Shown here: one piece after another, positions 1 through 7,424 of the stretch | Numbering within the stretch: position 1 is the stretch's first letter | How the letters are laid out: every line of letters starts with the position of its first letter | From: Alphaproteobacteria bacterium UBA2784 | GTDB lineage: Bacteria > Pseudomonadota > Alphaproteobacteria > Micropepsales > Micropepsaceae | Direction of reading: 5' to 3' | Length of the DNA: 45,669 nucleotides | Assembly: GCA_002352285.1 (NCBI GenBank) | Contig: DEIC01000129.1 | Location: forward strand, 1-45,669 | Made by a program: the position numbers and the translations under genes | Notes under the pieces: generated by a model | Seen by the model: only the letters and a program-made list of their open reading frames with translations | The model's database searches: none | Told to the model about the DNA's origin: nothing

Positions 1-153
1 GGCATCGGCATGAACACCGATCACACGCTGGAAGAAGTCGGCCAGCAATTCTCGGTGACGCGCGAACGCATCCGCCAGATCGAGGCTAAAGCCCTGCGCA
101 AGCTGAAGCACCCGAGCCGGTCAAGGAAGCTCAGGAGCTTTCTGGATAATTGA
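1..153 (+). CDS. rpoD: RNA polymerase sigma-70 factor RpoD, C-terminal fragment
   Basis: This is the 3' end of the housekeeping sigma factor, which directs core RNA polymerase to -35/-10 promoters. The window begins inside the gene and 50 codons are visible before the TGA. They encode region 4.2: a [20 protein letters not shown] stretch (the helix-turn-helix that reads the -35 element), then [11 protein letters not shown] and the [10 protein letters not shown] tail that ends RpoD proteins in many Proteobacteria. The tail after SRKLRSFLD is one Asn, so the gene is intact to its end. The identity is secure because this motif combination is diagnostic of primary sigma factors; regions 1-3 lie outside the window. 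Confidence 0.95.
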   Translation, partial: GIGMNTDHTLEEVGQQFSVTRERIRQIEAKALRKLKHPSRSRKLRSFLDN

Positions 154-230
154 GGGGCGAGCGTTTTCGTGCAATGTGTGACGGGGGCCGCAACCACAGG
201 TATCGCGTGGCAGCACCCGAGCCCTCATAC

Positions 231-253
231 TCCCGCCCTTCCATCCGGCGGGA
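231..253 (+). terminator. GC-rich hairpin downstream of rpoD
   Basis: TCCCGCC (231-237) pairs perfectly with GGCGGGA (247-253) across a 9-nt loop, 78 bases after the rpoD stop. No T-run follows, so it does not meet the intrinsic-terminator definition. It could be a weak or Rho-assisted end, or a leader element of the gene at 312. Confidence 0.25.
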
Positions 254-311
254 GGGATTCGGGCGTTGCGGCCTCATCGCGTTCCCGCCCTGAACATTTG
301 GGGAGTTTTCA

Positions 312-617
312 ATGAAGCGGATGATGGCAGTTGCAGCGATGGCGTCGGCTCTGGCGCTTTCGGCGTGTGGTGATGATGCGGGCGGCGGTACGTCGCATGC
401 CGCGTGCGTGGATGACGCGTCGTCGGTTGCCTATGTCGAGAAGTTCGCCACCGATGTTTCGCAGGCCGTGCTGGACCGCAAGATCACGCCCGAGCAGGCT
501 GCTGCTGCCGGCGAAAAGATGCGCGCGGCCAACAACGAAGCCAATGGCGAGAACGGCAAGGGTTCGGCCTGGTACTGCACGCAGCTTGACGCGATTCGTG
601 CAGAGCTGAAGCTCTGA
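312..617 (+). CDS. small putative lipoprotein, 101 aa
   Basis: I do not recognise a named family. The N-terminus is a lipoprotein signal: MKRMMAVAAMASALALSAC has two basic residues, a hydrophobic core and a lipobox LSAC with the acylated Cys at residue 19. The next residues are Gly/Asp-rich (GDDAGGG), a usual flexible tether, and Asp at +3 would be compatible with outer-membrane sorting. The mature part is short and probably helical, with two further cysteines (in HAACVDD and WYCTQLD) that could form a disulfide in the periplasm. The ATG has a GGGGAG ribosome-binding site about 8 bases upstream. A good intrinsic terminator follows, so it is probably a single-gene unit. Function unknown. Confidence 0.8.
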   Translation: MKRMMAVAAMASALALSACGDDAGGGTSHAACVDDASSVAYVEKFATDVSQAVLDRKITPEQAAAAGEKMRAANNEANGENGKGSAWYCTQLDAIRAELKL

Positions 618-656
618 TCTGCGCTGCTGCCGTAAAGGCAGCGCCGCTTGTTGCAG

Positions 657-688
657 AGGCCGCAGGGTTTCCGCCTTGCGGCCTTTTT
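657..688 (+). terminator. intrinsic terminator after the small lipoprotein gene
   Basis: AGGCCGCA (657-664) pairs perfectly with TGCGGCCT (677-684) and is followed at once by TTTT (685-688). It lies 40 bases beyond the stop of the 312-617 gene, on the same strand. Confidence 0.8.
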
Positions 689-783
689 GCTGCCCGCATG
701 CGCGGCGTTGATCTGCTTCAAATGTTCAGGGCCGCTGACGCGCGATTGTAAGCGTCAGGGGAGCCTTGATGAGGGAGACACAC

Positions 784-1407
784 ATGATCCGTCACTTCCT
801 GCCTGCTCTGCTTTCCGGCCTGATCGCATGCGCTGTCATTGCGCCTGTGGCGTCGGCCAATATCGTGATCGACGGCATCGACTTTGGCGATGATGCCAGC
901 CGCTGGGCGCGTGATGGCGAGTGCGACGACCCGCGATTTGAAGGGCCGGGCATGACCTCAACCACGCTGCTTGATGCCGACATCGGCCATGACGCCACTG
1001 ATTGCTCGACGGCGTATAGGGCGGGCAATCTGCGGCTGCGCGACGGTGCGACGGGTTATGACCCCGACGATAGCGGCGAGCCGCTTGATGATGAGGATTA
1101 CGGCATCCCGGGGCCGGGCCTTTGGGCGCCGGGCGATCATGTCAACCAGGTTGGCAATGTTGGGCCGGGTTCGGGCTCAGGCATCTCCATTCCGTCAGGC
1201 GGGCTTGTCATCGACGGCATCAATTTCGGCGACGATGCCAGCCGCTGGGCACGCGACAATGAGTGCGATGATCCGCGTTTTGAAGGACCGGGCATGACCA
1301 CAACAACGCTGCTGCCGGAAGACACCGGCCACGATGCCACCGATTGTGCGACGGCTTATGAAGGCGGCAATCTGCGGCTGCGCGCGGGTGCTGATCCCGG
1401 GCTTTGA
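784..1407 (+). CDS. exported protein with two near-identical 60-residue Cys/Asp-rich repeats
   Basis: The 207-residue product begins with a Sec signal peptide (MIRHFLPALLSGLIACAVIA then PVASA, cleavage near residue 25). The mature part is two copies of one 60-residue unit, residues 27-86 and 141-200, 50 of 60 positions identical, joined by an acidic and Gly/Pro-rich linker. Each unit carries IDGI.FGDDASRWARD, ECDDPRF and DATDC, so each has two cysteines that could pair in the periplasm and many acidic residues that could bind a metal. I know DGECDDPRF-type segments as recurring in exported alphaproteobacterial proteins but know no established function. The ATG at 784 is chosen because GAGGGAGA sits just ahead; an ATG at 769 in the same frame (ribosome-binding site GGGGAG) would add five residues before the signal peptide. 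Confidence 0.75.
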   Translation: MIRHFLPALLSGLIACAVIAPVASANIVIDGIDFGDDASRWARDGECDDPRFEGPGMTSTTLLDADIGHDATDCSTAYRAGNLRLRDGATGYDPDDSGEPLDDEDYGIPGPGLWAPGDHVNQVGNVGPGSGSGISIPSGGLVIDGINFGDDASRWARDNECDDPRFEGPGMTTTTLLPEDTGHDATDCATAYEGGNLRLRAGADPGL

Positions 1408-1448
1408 GGCGGCCGTTTGCGAAGTGAGAGCTGTTGAGTGAATGGGGG

Positions 1449-1477
1449 CGGTGGCGATTCCTTGCGTGTCGCCACCG
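1449..1477 (-). terminator. perfect hairpin between convergent genes
   Basis: CGGTGGCGA (1449-1457) pairs perfectly over 9 bp with TCGCCACCG (1469-1477). It lies 8 bases beyond the stop of the minus-strand gene ending at 1485 and 42 bases beyond the plus-strand stop at 1407. Neither side has a clear T-run, so it may stop transcription weakly from both directions or protect 3' ends. Confidence 0.4.
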
Positions 1478-1484
1478 CGCATTC

Positions 1485-2486
1485 TTACTGCAGCACCACG
1501 TAATCCACCGCCCAGGCGAAGGGGTCTTCGCCGTCACTGTCGCCGATCTTGGCAGGTGTGCCGCTGTTGTTCGGCATGACCTTGAGGTCGCGCAGATGAT
1601 GGTCGGAGTTTTCAAAGAAGAACCGGAAGCCCTGAAGGGCGATGCTGGCGTCTTCGGCGGGACGCTCGCCCTCAATGCGCGGCCTGCGTCCGCCGCCGCG
1701 CGTGCCACCAAAGGTCGCGCGCCCCATCACCATGTCCCCGGGCACAAAGGCAATCTGCACCGTGATGCCGTAGCTGCGCATGCCACCCTCACCGAACTCA
1801 TCGCGCGCAAGGATCGCGATTGCCTCGGCAGGCGGCAGTGTCGGTGAATAAAACATCGCGGCAAACGGAATGAAGCTGAACTCGAATGCCTTGCCGATGA
1901 CCCCCTCAAGGCTGCGAAAATCGGCGCCCTGATCGTCAACCAGCGCCACGCGGACCTGGCTGTCGTCGATGATCTGCACGCCGATCAGCCGGACATTGGC
2001 GTCGGTTCCCTCACTGCGGAAAAACTTGAAGCCCTGCAGCACGGGCACGGTGCCTGCCGGACCGGCGGGAATCGCGATCGTTGTCTCGCCACTTCCCACG
2101 GCGGTCAGTTCGACCGAACGGATGTTGCCGTTGACGAGGAAAGTGGCTGACGGCGTGAAACTGTCGTCACCATTCCGGTCAGCCATGTCGAAGCGCACAT
2201 TGCCGCCTTCACGCAGGATGCCGATGGTGTTGAGTTTGTGGTCGCCGCCCTGAAACGCCATCGAGAAAGCCGACAGCACCGCACCACGCGGACAGGCTGT
2301 ATTGAGGGGCGCGGTCGCTGTGCGCTGTGCGCCGCGCGTCTGAACGCGCAAACTGTTCACGCCGCCGCCACCCAGGCATCCAATCGCTTCTTCGGGCAGG
2401 CGCGGCGGCAAATCCCTGATTTGAGCGAGCGCAGAAGTCGCTGAGAGTGTGACCGCAAGCGCAGCCGCCGAGATGATGAATTTCAT
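1485..2486 (-). CDS. exported beta-rich protein with three divergent repeats, 333 aa
   Basis: No named family is recognised with confidence. A Sec signal peptide (MKFIISAAALAVTLSATSAL, cleavage after ALA at 21) precedes a protein built from one unit used three times: residues 71-118, 150-210 and 284-333. Units 2 and 3 open with LQGFKFF and LQGFRFF. Units 1 and 3 share DH.L and a DxxGxDxF segment (DRNGDDSF, DSDGEDPF), and unit 3 ends the chain with VDYVVL. The Asp/Asn/Gly loops suggest calcium-dependent or sugar-binding beta-sandwich modules, but that is inference. Between units 2 and 3 lies a basic Gly/Arg-rich linker (GGTRGGGRRPR). The ATG at 2486 is chosen over a much longer upstream frame because it starts the signal peptide and has GGGGG about 8 bases ahead. 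Confidence 0.75.
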   Translation of the reverse strand: MKFIISAAALAVTLSATSALAQIRDLPPRLPEEAIGCLGGGGVNSLRVQTRGAQRTATAPLNTACPRGAVLSAFSMAFQGGDHKLNTIGILREGGNVRFDMADRNGDDSFTPSATFLVNGNIRSVELTAVGSGETTIAIPAGPAGTVPVLQGFKFFRSEGTDANVRLIGVQIIDDSQVRVALVDDQGADFRSLEGVIGKAFEFSFIPFAAMFYSPTLPPAEAIAILARDEFGEGGMRSYGITVQIAFVPGDMVMGRATFGGTRGGGRRPRIEGERPAEDASIALQGFRFFFENSDHHLRDLKVMPNNSGTPAKIGDSDGEDPFAWAVDYVVLQ

Positions 2487-2693
2487 TTGGTGAACCCCCG
2501 TCCATTTGCGATGGAGGCTAGCACTCTTGCCATCTGCACAGAAGTGCGCCGGTCTTTGAATTCCGTTCATCCGGTTCATGGTGCACTGCACGAAAGGGGT
2601 CTGAGCAGGCAATGGCGTCCGTGATAGATTGACCCATTCGGGAGACGAGTCTGCGCCATGTGGATTCGTCTCGCACGCTCGGGGGAGCCTGTC
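2487..2693. promoter_or_regulatory. divergent intergenic control region
   Basis: These 207 bases separate two divergent genes for exported repeat proteins and must hold both promoters. A perfect odd palindrome GTGCA-C-TGCAC lies at 2581-2591. I cannot assign -35/-10 boxes with confidence. Confidence 0.4.
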
Positions 2694-3986
2694 ATGACAA
2701 TCGTCCTCATTCGCGCCTTGGCGGTCGCAGCCTTCGTGCTGGGTCTGACGGATTCCGCGCAAGCGCAAGAGCAGTTGCGGCTTGAGCTGGAGGAAGTGGT
2801 TGTCATTCCCGAGGGTGGCGCGCCGGGTGTTGTGCAGGCGCAAAGCGGCACGATCATCGTGCGCGATAGCGATGTCAGCATTGATTATCAGTTTACGCCA
2901 CCGCCGCAAGTGATCGGACCGGAAGGCGCATCCATGACGCTGACCGCGGCGGCTACGCGCCTCAATGGCGAGTACTTCGTGGGTATCGGCGTGATGGCGC
3001 CGGGATTTATTCTTGATCCGCCAAATCCGGGTGTGAACTTCTGGGCGGAGTGGAGCGGATCTTCCCAGACCGCCTATCTTCATGTCAGGCCCGATCCCAA
3101 TTTGCAGCCGGGCGATACGGCGACAATTTCTGTCGGTGTCATTCCCGAAACAAACATCGTCTATCGCTATCGCGTGGCCGGAGGTGCGCCGCCGCCGCGG
3201 GCCTTTACGGTGACACATGATTGTCCGACGGATCTCGAAATCTCGGCGGGCCGGCCGACGCTGTGCAATCTTTCGATCAGCGGGTTCAGCCGGGATACGG
3301 CTGCGCCGGTAACCGTCACGCTGCCTGACATGCTCGACACGTTTGGCAATCATGCCAACGGCATTCAGGTGCTGGGCCAGGGTCAGGGCGACACATTTGA
3401 GTGGGATGATCCGCGCGCGTGGGGCCTTACGCTCTATGCCTGTCCGTCGCCCGCCAATGTTGCGATGAACTGCTATGACAATGTCACCACGCCGGGCCCG
3501 CAGCTGGTGCGGGTGATTGTGGAGCAGGCCGGTGTCGGGCGCGTCGAGCTGACGCTTGCCTTCAATGCCATTGCGCGAAACTCTGGCGGCGGTGGCGCCA
3601 GCACAGTTTCAATCGGCAACCGGTGGAAGGTGGGTGAATTCATCCACATCGAACGTGGCGCGCCGGAATCGAGCACCATCCTGTGGCAGTGGATGAGTGC
3701 GCGCTGGAATCTTGAGCCTGTAGAAGGCACGGGCTTTGTGCGCATCGGCAGCGCGTGGCAACCCGGCATCTATCTCCACATCCAGAACGGTTCTCTGGAG
3801 GCAGGCGGCGTCGATTGGGCCTGGGAATCCGCGCAGTGGGCGATCACGCCTTCCGAGGTCGCCGGCGCCTATCGCATCTGCAACCGCTGGCAGGGTGAGA
3901 TGTGCCTGCACATCGAAAACGGCCGTCTTGAAGCAGGCCTCATTCAGCCACAATGGTGGAGTGCGATGTGGTGGTTGCAGCCTTAA
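2694..3986 (+). CDS. exported protein with three C-terminal lectin-like W-rich repeats, 430 aa
   Basis: The start is the ATG at 2694: GGGGGAG lies 6 bases upstream and the frame then opens with a signal peptide, MTIVLIRALAVAAFVLG followed by LTDSAQA. Residues about 25-300 look beta-rich and Ig-like, with cysteines suited to disulfides; I cannot name them. The C-terminus is three consecutive repeats at residues 305-346, 349-389 and 393-430 with consensus I.NRW....LHIENG.LEAG.....W.SA.W.L.P. Threefold repeats of this size with W and LHI signatures resemble a beta-trefoil (ricin-like) carbohydrate-binding fold, which I infer only from the pattern. It probably forms a transcription unit with the gene starting 12 bases downstream. 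Confidence 0.75.
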   Translation: MTIVLIRALAVAAFVLGLTDSAQAQEQLRLELEEVVVIPEGGAPGVVQAQSGTIIVRDSDVSIDYQFTPPPQVIGPEGASMTLTAAATRLNGEYFVGIGVMAPGFILDPPNPGVNFWAEWSGSSQTAYLHVRPDPNLQPGDTATISVGVIPETNIVYRYRVAGGAPPPRAFTVTHDCPTDLEISAGRPTLCNLSISGFSRDTAAPVTVTLPDMLDTFGNHANGIQVLGQGQGDTFEWDDPRAWGLTLYACPSPANVAMNCYDNVTTPGPQLVRVIVEQAGVGRVELTLAFNAIARNSGGGGASTVSIGNRWKVGEFIHIERGAPESSTILWQWMSARWNLEPVEGTGFVRIGSAWQPGIYLHIQNGSLEAGGVDWAWESAQWAITPSEVAGAYRICNRWQGEMCLHIENGRLEAGLIQPQWWSAMWWLQP

Positions 3987-3997
3987 GGGAGAAATTC

Positions 3998-4468
3998 ATG
4001 CGTCGCATTCTTGCCTCTGCCTGTGTTGCTGTCAGCCTGATCGCCGCACCTTCCGCGCCGCAGGTCTTTGCCGATGCGTTGCCGATGCCGGTTGAGCTCA
4101 ACGACTTGCAGAAACTGCTGGTCGGGTTCTGGAGAGAAGATGGCTCGGCATCACCCATGGGAATGGGACACGGGTCGGTCACGCGTGTGCTGGTGTTTGG
4201 CAACGACACGCTGGCCATCGCGCAGCTCTATGGCATCTCATATGTAAATGACTTCGGCTCGAATGCGATGAGCGGCAGCTGGACCGCAACTCGCACCAGC
4301 GAAACGACTGTCGACGTGAACTTTACGCAAGGCCCCGAGAACGGCACGACCTTTCGTCTGGTGTTTGAGGGGAATGACGCCTTTGTGCTGACCGATCTTG
4401 AGAATGAATGGCTCTCGCCATCGCGCTTTTCGCGGCAGGGCGCATCACCGGTGCGGGAGATGGAGTGA
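3998..4468 (+). CDS. small exported beta-rich protein, 156 aa
   Basis: No family is recognised. The ATG at 3998 is preferred to an upstream in-frame start inside the preceding gene because AAGGGAG, overlapping the previous stop, sits just ahead and a signal peptide follows (MRRILASACVAVSLIAAPSA then PQVFA). The mature region starts with a short helix and LLVGFW, then alternates short strands (GSWTATRT, TVDVNFTQ, TTFRLVFEGNDAFVL). That order, from an LxGxW motif to a final Arg-rich strand, is lipocalin-like, but this is a pattern impression only. The 11-base gap to the upstream repeat protein and the shared export signal suggest the two act together in the periplasm or outside the cell. Confidence 0.7.
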   Translation: MRRILASACVAVSLIAAPSAPQVFADALPMPVELNDLQKLLVGFWREDGSASPMGMGHGSVTRVLVFGNDTLAIAQLYGISYVNDFGSNAMSGSWTATRTSETTVDVNFTQGPENGTTFRLVFEGNDAFVLTDLENEWLSPSRFSRQGASPVREME

Positions 4469-4472
4469 GCGC

Positions 4473-5102
4473 TTACCTGAGCGCGTAGTTGAAGCTGATG
4501 GAAATGCGGTCGTGGCCCGCGCGGCCCGGTGCGTTGGGCAGCACTTCATGGCGCAGATAGCTCTCCCACAGGAGCAGCGATCCGGCGCGTGGATGAATGT
4601 CGACAAACGGCTTGTTGTGGATGCGCGCGTTTTCCTTGCGCATGCCGGCGGCCATCATCATGGCAAGGCGCGGATCCTCGAGCCTGAAGGCGCCCGCGCC
4701 TCCGGGCACACGCACATAATAGGTGCCGCTGATGCAGCTTTGCGGGTGGATGTGCGCGGTGTGGCGGCCGCCGGGCTTGAGGATGTTGATCCAGAGTGAG
4801 TCCAGCACTGGCGTTCCGGCGGCGGGATCAAGATCAATCGCGCGCGCGAATTTTTTCACATGCGGCAGCAGCAGCGCCTCCAGCGTTGCGAAGGCTGAGG
4901 CGCGGCGCGGCAGGTCATTGAGCGACGCATAGGACGTATACCCCGGATAGGCATGGGCCTTTGACCAGGCAATGCCCGCCTTGTCATCGCGCGCGATAGA
5001 CTGGCTGGCGGCCGCAAGATCGCGGTTCAGCGCCTCTGCCTGCTTTGGCGGAAAACCGGCCTGATAAAGGGTAGAGACAAAGAGCTGGCTCAATCGCGCC
5101 AT
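4473..5102 (-). CDS. putative 2OG-Fe(II) oxygenase, 209 aa
   Basis: The protein matches the small family of predicted 2-oxoglutarate/Fe(II) dioxygenases known from TIGR02466 / PF13759. Diagnostic pieces are visible in order: LWINILKPGGRHTAHIHPQS, then ISGTYYVRVP, then LEDPR, PRAGSLLLWESYLRHEV and the C-terminal RISISFNYAL. The first His cluster and the later LRHEV His are the likely iron ligands, and the Arg of RISISFN is the likely 2-oxoglutarate carboxylate contact. The substrate is unknown. The start is uncertain: I use ATG at 5102 (MARLSQLF), although the frame is open to 5141. The gene converges with the exported-protein gene ending at 4468, with 4 bases between the stops. Confidence 0.8.
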   Translation of the reverse strand: MARLSQLFVSTLYQAGFPPKQAEALNRDLAAASQSIARDDKAGIAWSKAHAYPGYTSYASLNDLPRRASAFATLEALLLPHVKKFARAIDLDPAAGTPVLDSLWINILKPGGRHTAHIHPQSCISGTYYVRVPGGAGAFRLEDPRLAMMMAAGMRKENARIHNKPFVDIHPRAGSLLLWESYLRHEVLPNAPGRAGHDRISISFNYALR

Positions 5103-5226
5103 TTTCCATTCTTGCCTTGTAATAAAGGTATCGCCGGGCAATTTGTTGCGCCGGGCTTGCGCAATGTCAAAGTGATGCGGGCGCGGGCCACGCAGCTTTG
5201 CCGCTCAACGATTTTCAGGCGCCCCC

Positions 5227-5442
5227 ATGACCGCATCCGAAATTGCCAGGCACTATTTCTCTGAAGCGCGTGCGCGTTGCACGGAAGATGGCCAAAGCGC
5301 CGAGGCCATGGCGCGCCAGATGCTTTCGGCCGTCATCAGTTTCATGCTGGAAACGCGCACGGCCGCCGATGTGCGCGCCGAGCTTCTGGCGGCATCAGAA
5401 AATCTCGATCCTGATGCCGACTACATGTTCATGCGTCCGTAA
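5227..5442 (+). CDS. small helical hypothetical protein, 71 aa
   Basis: A short acidic, soluble, probably all-helical protein beginning MTASEIARHYFSEARAR, without signal peptide or membrane segment. The central part, AMARQMLSAVISFMLETRTA, and the AADVRAELLAASENL stretch read as two amphipathic helices. The ribosome-binding site is weak (AGGCG about 7 bases before the ATG). It stands 82 bases ahead of the SnoaL-like gene on the same strand and may be the first gene of that operon. I do not recognise the family; the reading frame is clean and codon use fits its neighbours, so I keep it as probable. Confidence 0.55.
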   Translation: MTASEIARHYFSEARARCTEDGQSAEAMARQMLSAVISFMLETRTAADVRAELLAASENLDPDADYMFMRP

Positions 5443-5524
5443 CGGAAATGAACTGACGGCTCCTGCAGCCATTGACCTTGCCTGCGGGTTTCCGCATAAG
5501 CGGAAAAGGGGAGGAACCTTCGCC

Positions 5525-5935
5525 ATGGGCCATGAGGCGGAAAGCCTGATCCGGCGCTATTTCGCAGCATTCAACGCCAAGGATTCCGGCGGCATGATTG
5601 CCTGCGTTTCCCCAACGGTTCGCCACGACGTCAATCAAGGTGCGCGGCGCGAGGGCGTTGAGCTCTTCCGCGATTTTCTTGCGCACATGAACCGCTGCTA
5701 TGACGAGCAGGCGGTTGAACTTGTGGTGATGGCGGCGCCTTGTGGCACGCGGGCCTCGGCAGAATTTGTCATCGAAGGAAAATACCTTTCGACCGATACG
5801 GGCTTGCCCAAGGCCAAAGGGCAAACCTATCGCCTTGCCTGCGGCAGCTTCTTCGAGATAGCCAATGGCATGATTTCGCGTGTGACCACCTATTACAATC
5901 TTGCCGACTGGCTGAAGCAGATCGAGGCGCAATGA
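5525..5935 (+). CDS. SnoaL-like / ketosteroid isomerase-related protein, 136 aa
   Basis: An NTF2/SnoaL-fold protein of the steroid delta-isomerase-related group (the pattern known as TIGR02096). Matching segments are the opening RRYFAAFNAKDSGGMIACVS, the VRHDVNQGARREG motif, FLAHMNRCYDEQ, SAEFVIEGKYLSTDTGLPKA, and the C-terminal SRVTTYYNLADWLKQIEA. The cone-shaped fold binds small hydrophobic ligands, but no substrate is known for this group. The ATG at 5525 has GGGGAGGAAC 8 bases ahead; the frame is open upstream but lacks a ribosome-binding site there. Its stop overlaps the start of the acetyltransferase gene (ATGA at 5932), so the products are made together. Confidence 0.85.
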   Translation: MGHEAESLIRRYFAAFNAKDSGGMIACVSPTVRHDVNQGARREGVELFRDFLAHMNRCYDEQAVELVVMAAPCGTRASAEFVIEGKYLSTDTGLPKAKGQTYRLACGSFFEIANGMISRVTTYYNLADWLKQIEAQ

Positions 5936-6534
5936 GCCATCGCGTCGAATTGATGACGGGCGAGGCGCTCAAGCGCGGCATTCCGCATCTCGCCAGACTG
6001 CGCATCGATGTGTTCCGCGAGTGGCCCTATCTCTATGACGGCAACTTTGATTACGAGCAGTGGTATCTTTCAAAATTCGCCGACAGCCCGGGTGCGGTGA
6101 TCGTTGCAGCCTATGACGGTGACGAGATCATCGGTGCGTCAACAGCAGCGCCGCTTGCAGCCCAGCACGAAGATTTCATCACGCCGTTCCGGCAGCAGGG
6201 GATTGATCCGGAGCGCGTGTTTTACTTTGGCGAGTCTGTCCTGAAACCTGCCTATCGCGGGGCCGGGCTTGGCGTTGCGTTCTTTGTGCACCGTGAGGCG
6301 CGGGCGCGCGCCCATGGCGGCATCACGCATACCGGCTTCTGTGCCGTGTTGCGGCCGGACGACCATCCGCTCAAGCCCGCGCAATATGTGCCGCTGGATG
6401 AATTCTGGCGGCGGCGCGGCTATCAGGCGGTGAAGGGCATGACCGGCCCCTTCCACTGGAAAGACATTGACCAGCCCGGCGAAACGGAAAAGACGATGCA
6501 ATTCTGGGTGAAGCGCATCGCGTCGCCCGCATGA
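5932..6534 (+). CDS. GNAT-family N-acetyltransferase, 200 aa
   Basis: A GCN5-related acetyltransferase, expected to transfer an acetyl group from acetyl-CoA to an amine. The acetyl-CoA-binding motif A is clear: ESVLKPAYRGAGLGVAFFVH has the R-G-x-G-L-G loop after the beta-4 strand. Earlier segments (LRIDVFREWPYLYDGNFDYE and AAYDGDEIIGASTAAPL) fit the N-terminal helix and beta-2/beta-3 region. The C-terminus carries a long specific region (FWRRRGYQAVKGMTGPFHWK). It overlaps both neighbours by 4 bases (ATGA). The partner downstream is a carbon-nitrogen hydrolase; the same two domains occur fused in some bacteria, which supports a shared pathway. Substrate unknown. Confidence 0.85.
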   Translation: MSHRVELMTGEALKRGIPHLARLRIDVFREWPYLYDGNFDYEQWYLSKFADSPGAVIVAAYDGDEIIGASTAAPLAAQHEDFITPFRQQGIDPERVFYFGESVLKPAYRGAGLGVAFFVHREARARAHGGITHTGFCAVLRPDDHPLKPAQYVPLDEFWRRRGYQAVKGMTGPFHWKDIDQPGETEKTMQFWVKRIASPA

Positions 6535-7424
6535 GCTTCATCGCAGCGAGTGCGGCGTGGGATGTGTCGGCGCACGCAGATTTTGCGTCGTATGCCGGAA
6601 AATTTGCGCAGTGGTGTGAGCGCGCGCGGGCGGGCGGCGCATCGCTGGCCGTGTTTCCTGAATACGGGACGATGGAGCTTGCAAGCCTTCTTGCTCCCGC
6701 TGTTGCAAGCGATCTGCATGCATCCATTGCCGCCCTTCAGGCATGGCTGGAGCCGTTGCGCGCACTCTGGCGCGAGCAAGCGGTCAGGCATGGCCTTCAT
6801 ATCCTTGCGCCGAGTTTTCCCGAGCGGCAGAACGACGGGCGTTACTGCAATGTTGCCCGGCTTTTCGGTCCGAAGGGTGGTGAAGGCGAACAACACAAGC
6901 TCATCATGACGCGCTTTGAGCGCGAACAGTGGCACATCTCGGCGGGCAGCGGCATCCATGTGTTCGAGACGGAACTTGGCCGCGTGGGCATTGCCATCTG
7001 CTATGATGGCGAGTTTCCCCTCATTGCGCGCGCGATGGCAGAGGCTGGCGCGACAACGCTGCTGGTTCCCAGCTGCACTGACACGCTGCATGGCTATCAT
7101 CGCGTCGCGGTGGGCGCGCGGGCGCGGGCGCTGGAGAACCAGTTCCATGTCATCCAGTCGCCGCTGGTGGGCCTTGCGCCATGGTCGCCTGCGATAGACG
7201 AGAACCATGGCGCTGCGGCGATCTATGGGCCGCCGGATATCGGCTTTCCGGCAGATGGCGTCATCGCATCCGGTGGCATCGATCAGCCGGGCCTGGTGTT
7301 TGGCGAAATTGACCCCGAAAAGGTTGCGGCCGTCCGCAAGGACGGCCGCGTTCTCAATCATCAGCATTGGGGCGAGCAGGGCGCTATGCCGCTTGCGCCT
7401 GCCCGCATTGTGCGTGTGGCCTGA
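6531..7424 (+). CDS. carbon-nitrogen hydrolase (nitrilase superfamily), 297 aa
   Basis: A nitrilase-superfamily amidohydrolase that would cleave an amide or nitrile through a cysteine thioester. The Glu-Lys-Cys triad is visible: E44 in VFPEYG, K123 in HKLIMTRFE and C157 in AICYDGEFP. R and E just after K123 and E161 after C157 also fit the family. The length is typical of a single catalytic domain. It starts on an ATGA overlap with the GNAT gene, and GNAT-nitrilase pairing, fused or adjacent, is a recurring arrangement. The substrate is unknown; an acylated amino compound is a reasonable guess. Its stop codon directly abuts the stop of the opposite-strand gene at 7425. Confidence 0.9.
   Translation: MSFIAASAAWDVSAHADFASYAGKFAQWCERARAGGASLAVFPEYGTMELASLLAPAVASDLHASIAALQAWLEPLRALWREQAVRHGLHILAPSFPERQNDGRYCNVARLFGPKGGEGEQHKLIMTRFEREQWHISAGSGIHVFETELGRVGIAICYDGEFPLIARAMAEAGATTLLVPSCTDTLHGYHRVAVGARARALENQFHVIQSPLVGLAPWSPAIDENHGAAAIYGPPDIGFPADGVIASGGIDQPGLVFGEIDPEKVAAVRKDGRVLNHQHWGEQGAMPLAPARIVRVA

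Noticed and set aside
2487..3353. Upstream extension of the minus-strand gene (a 622-codon open frame from 3353)
   Set aside because: The extension runs antisense to the exported repeat protein at 2694-3986, and a signal peptide with ribosome-binding site starts at 2486.
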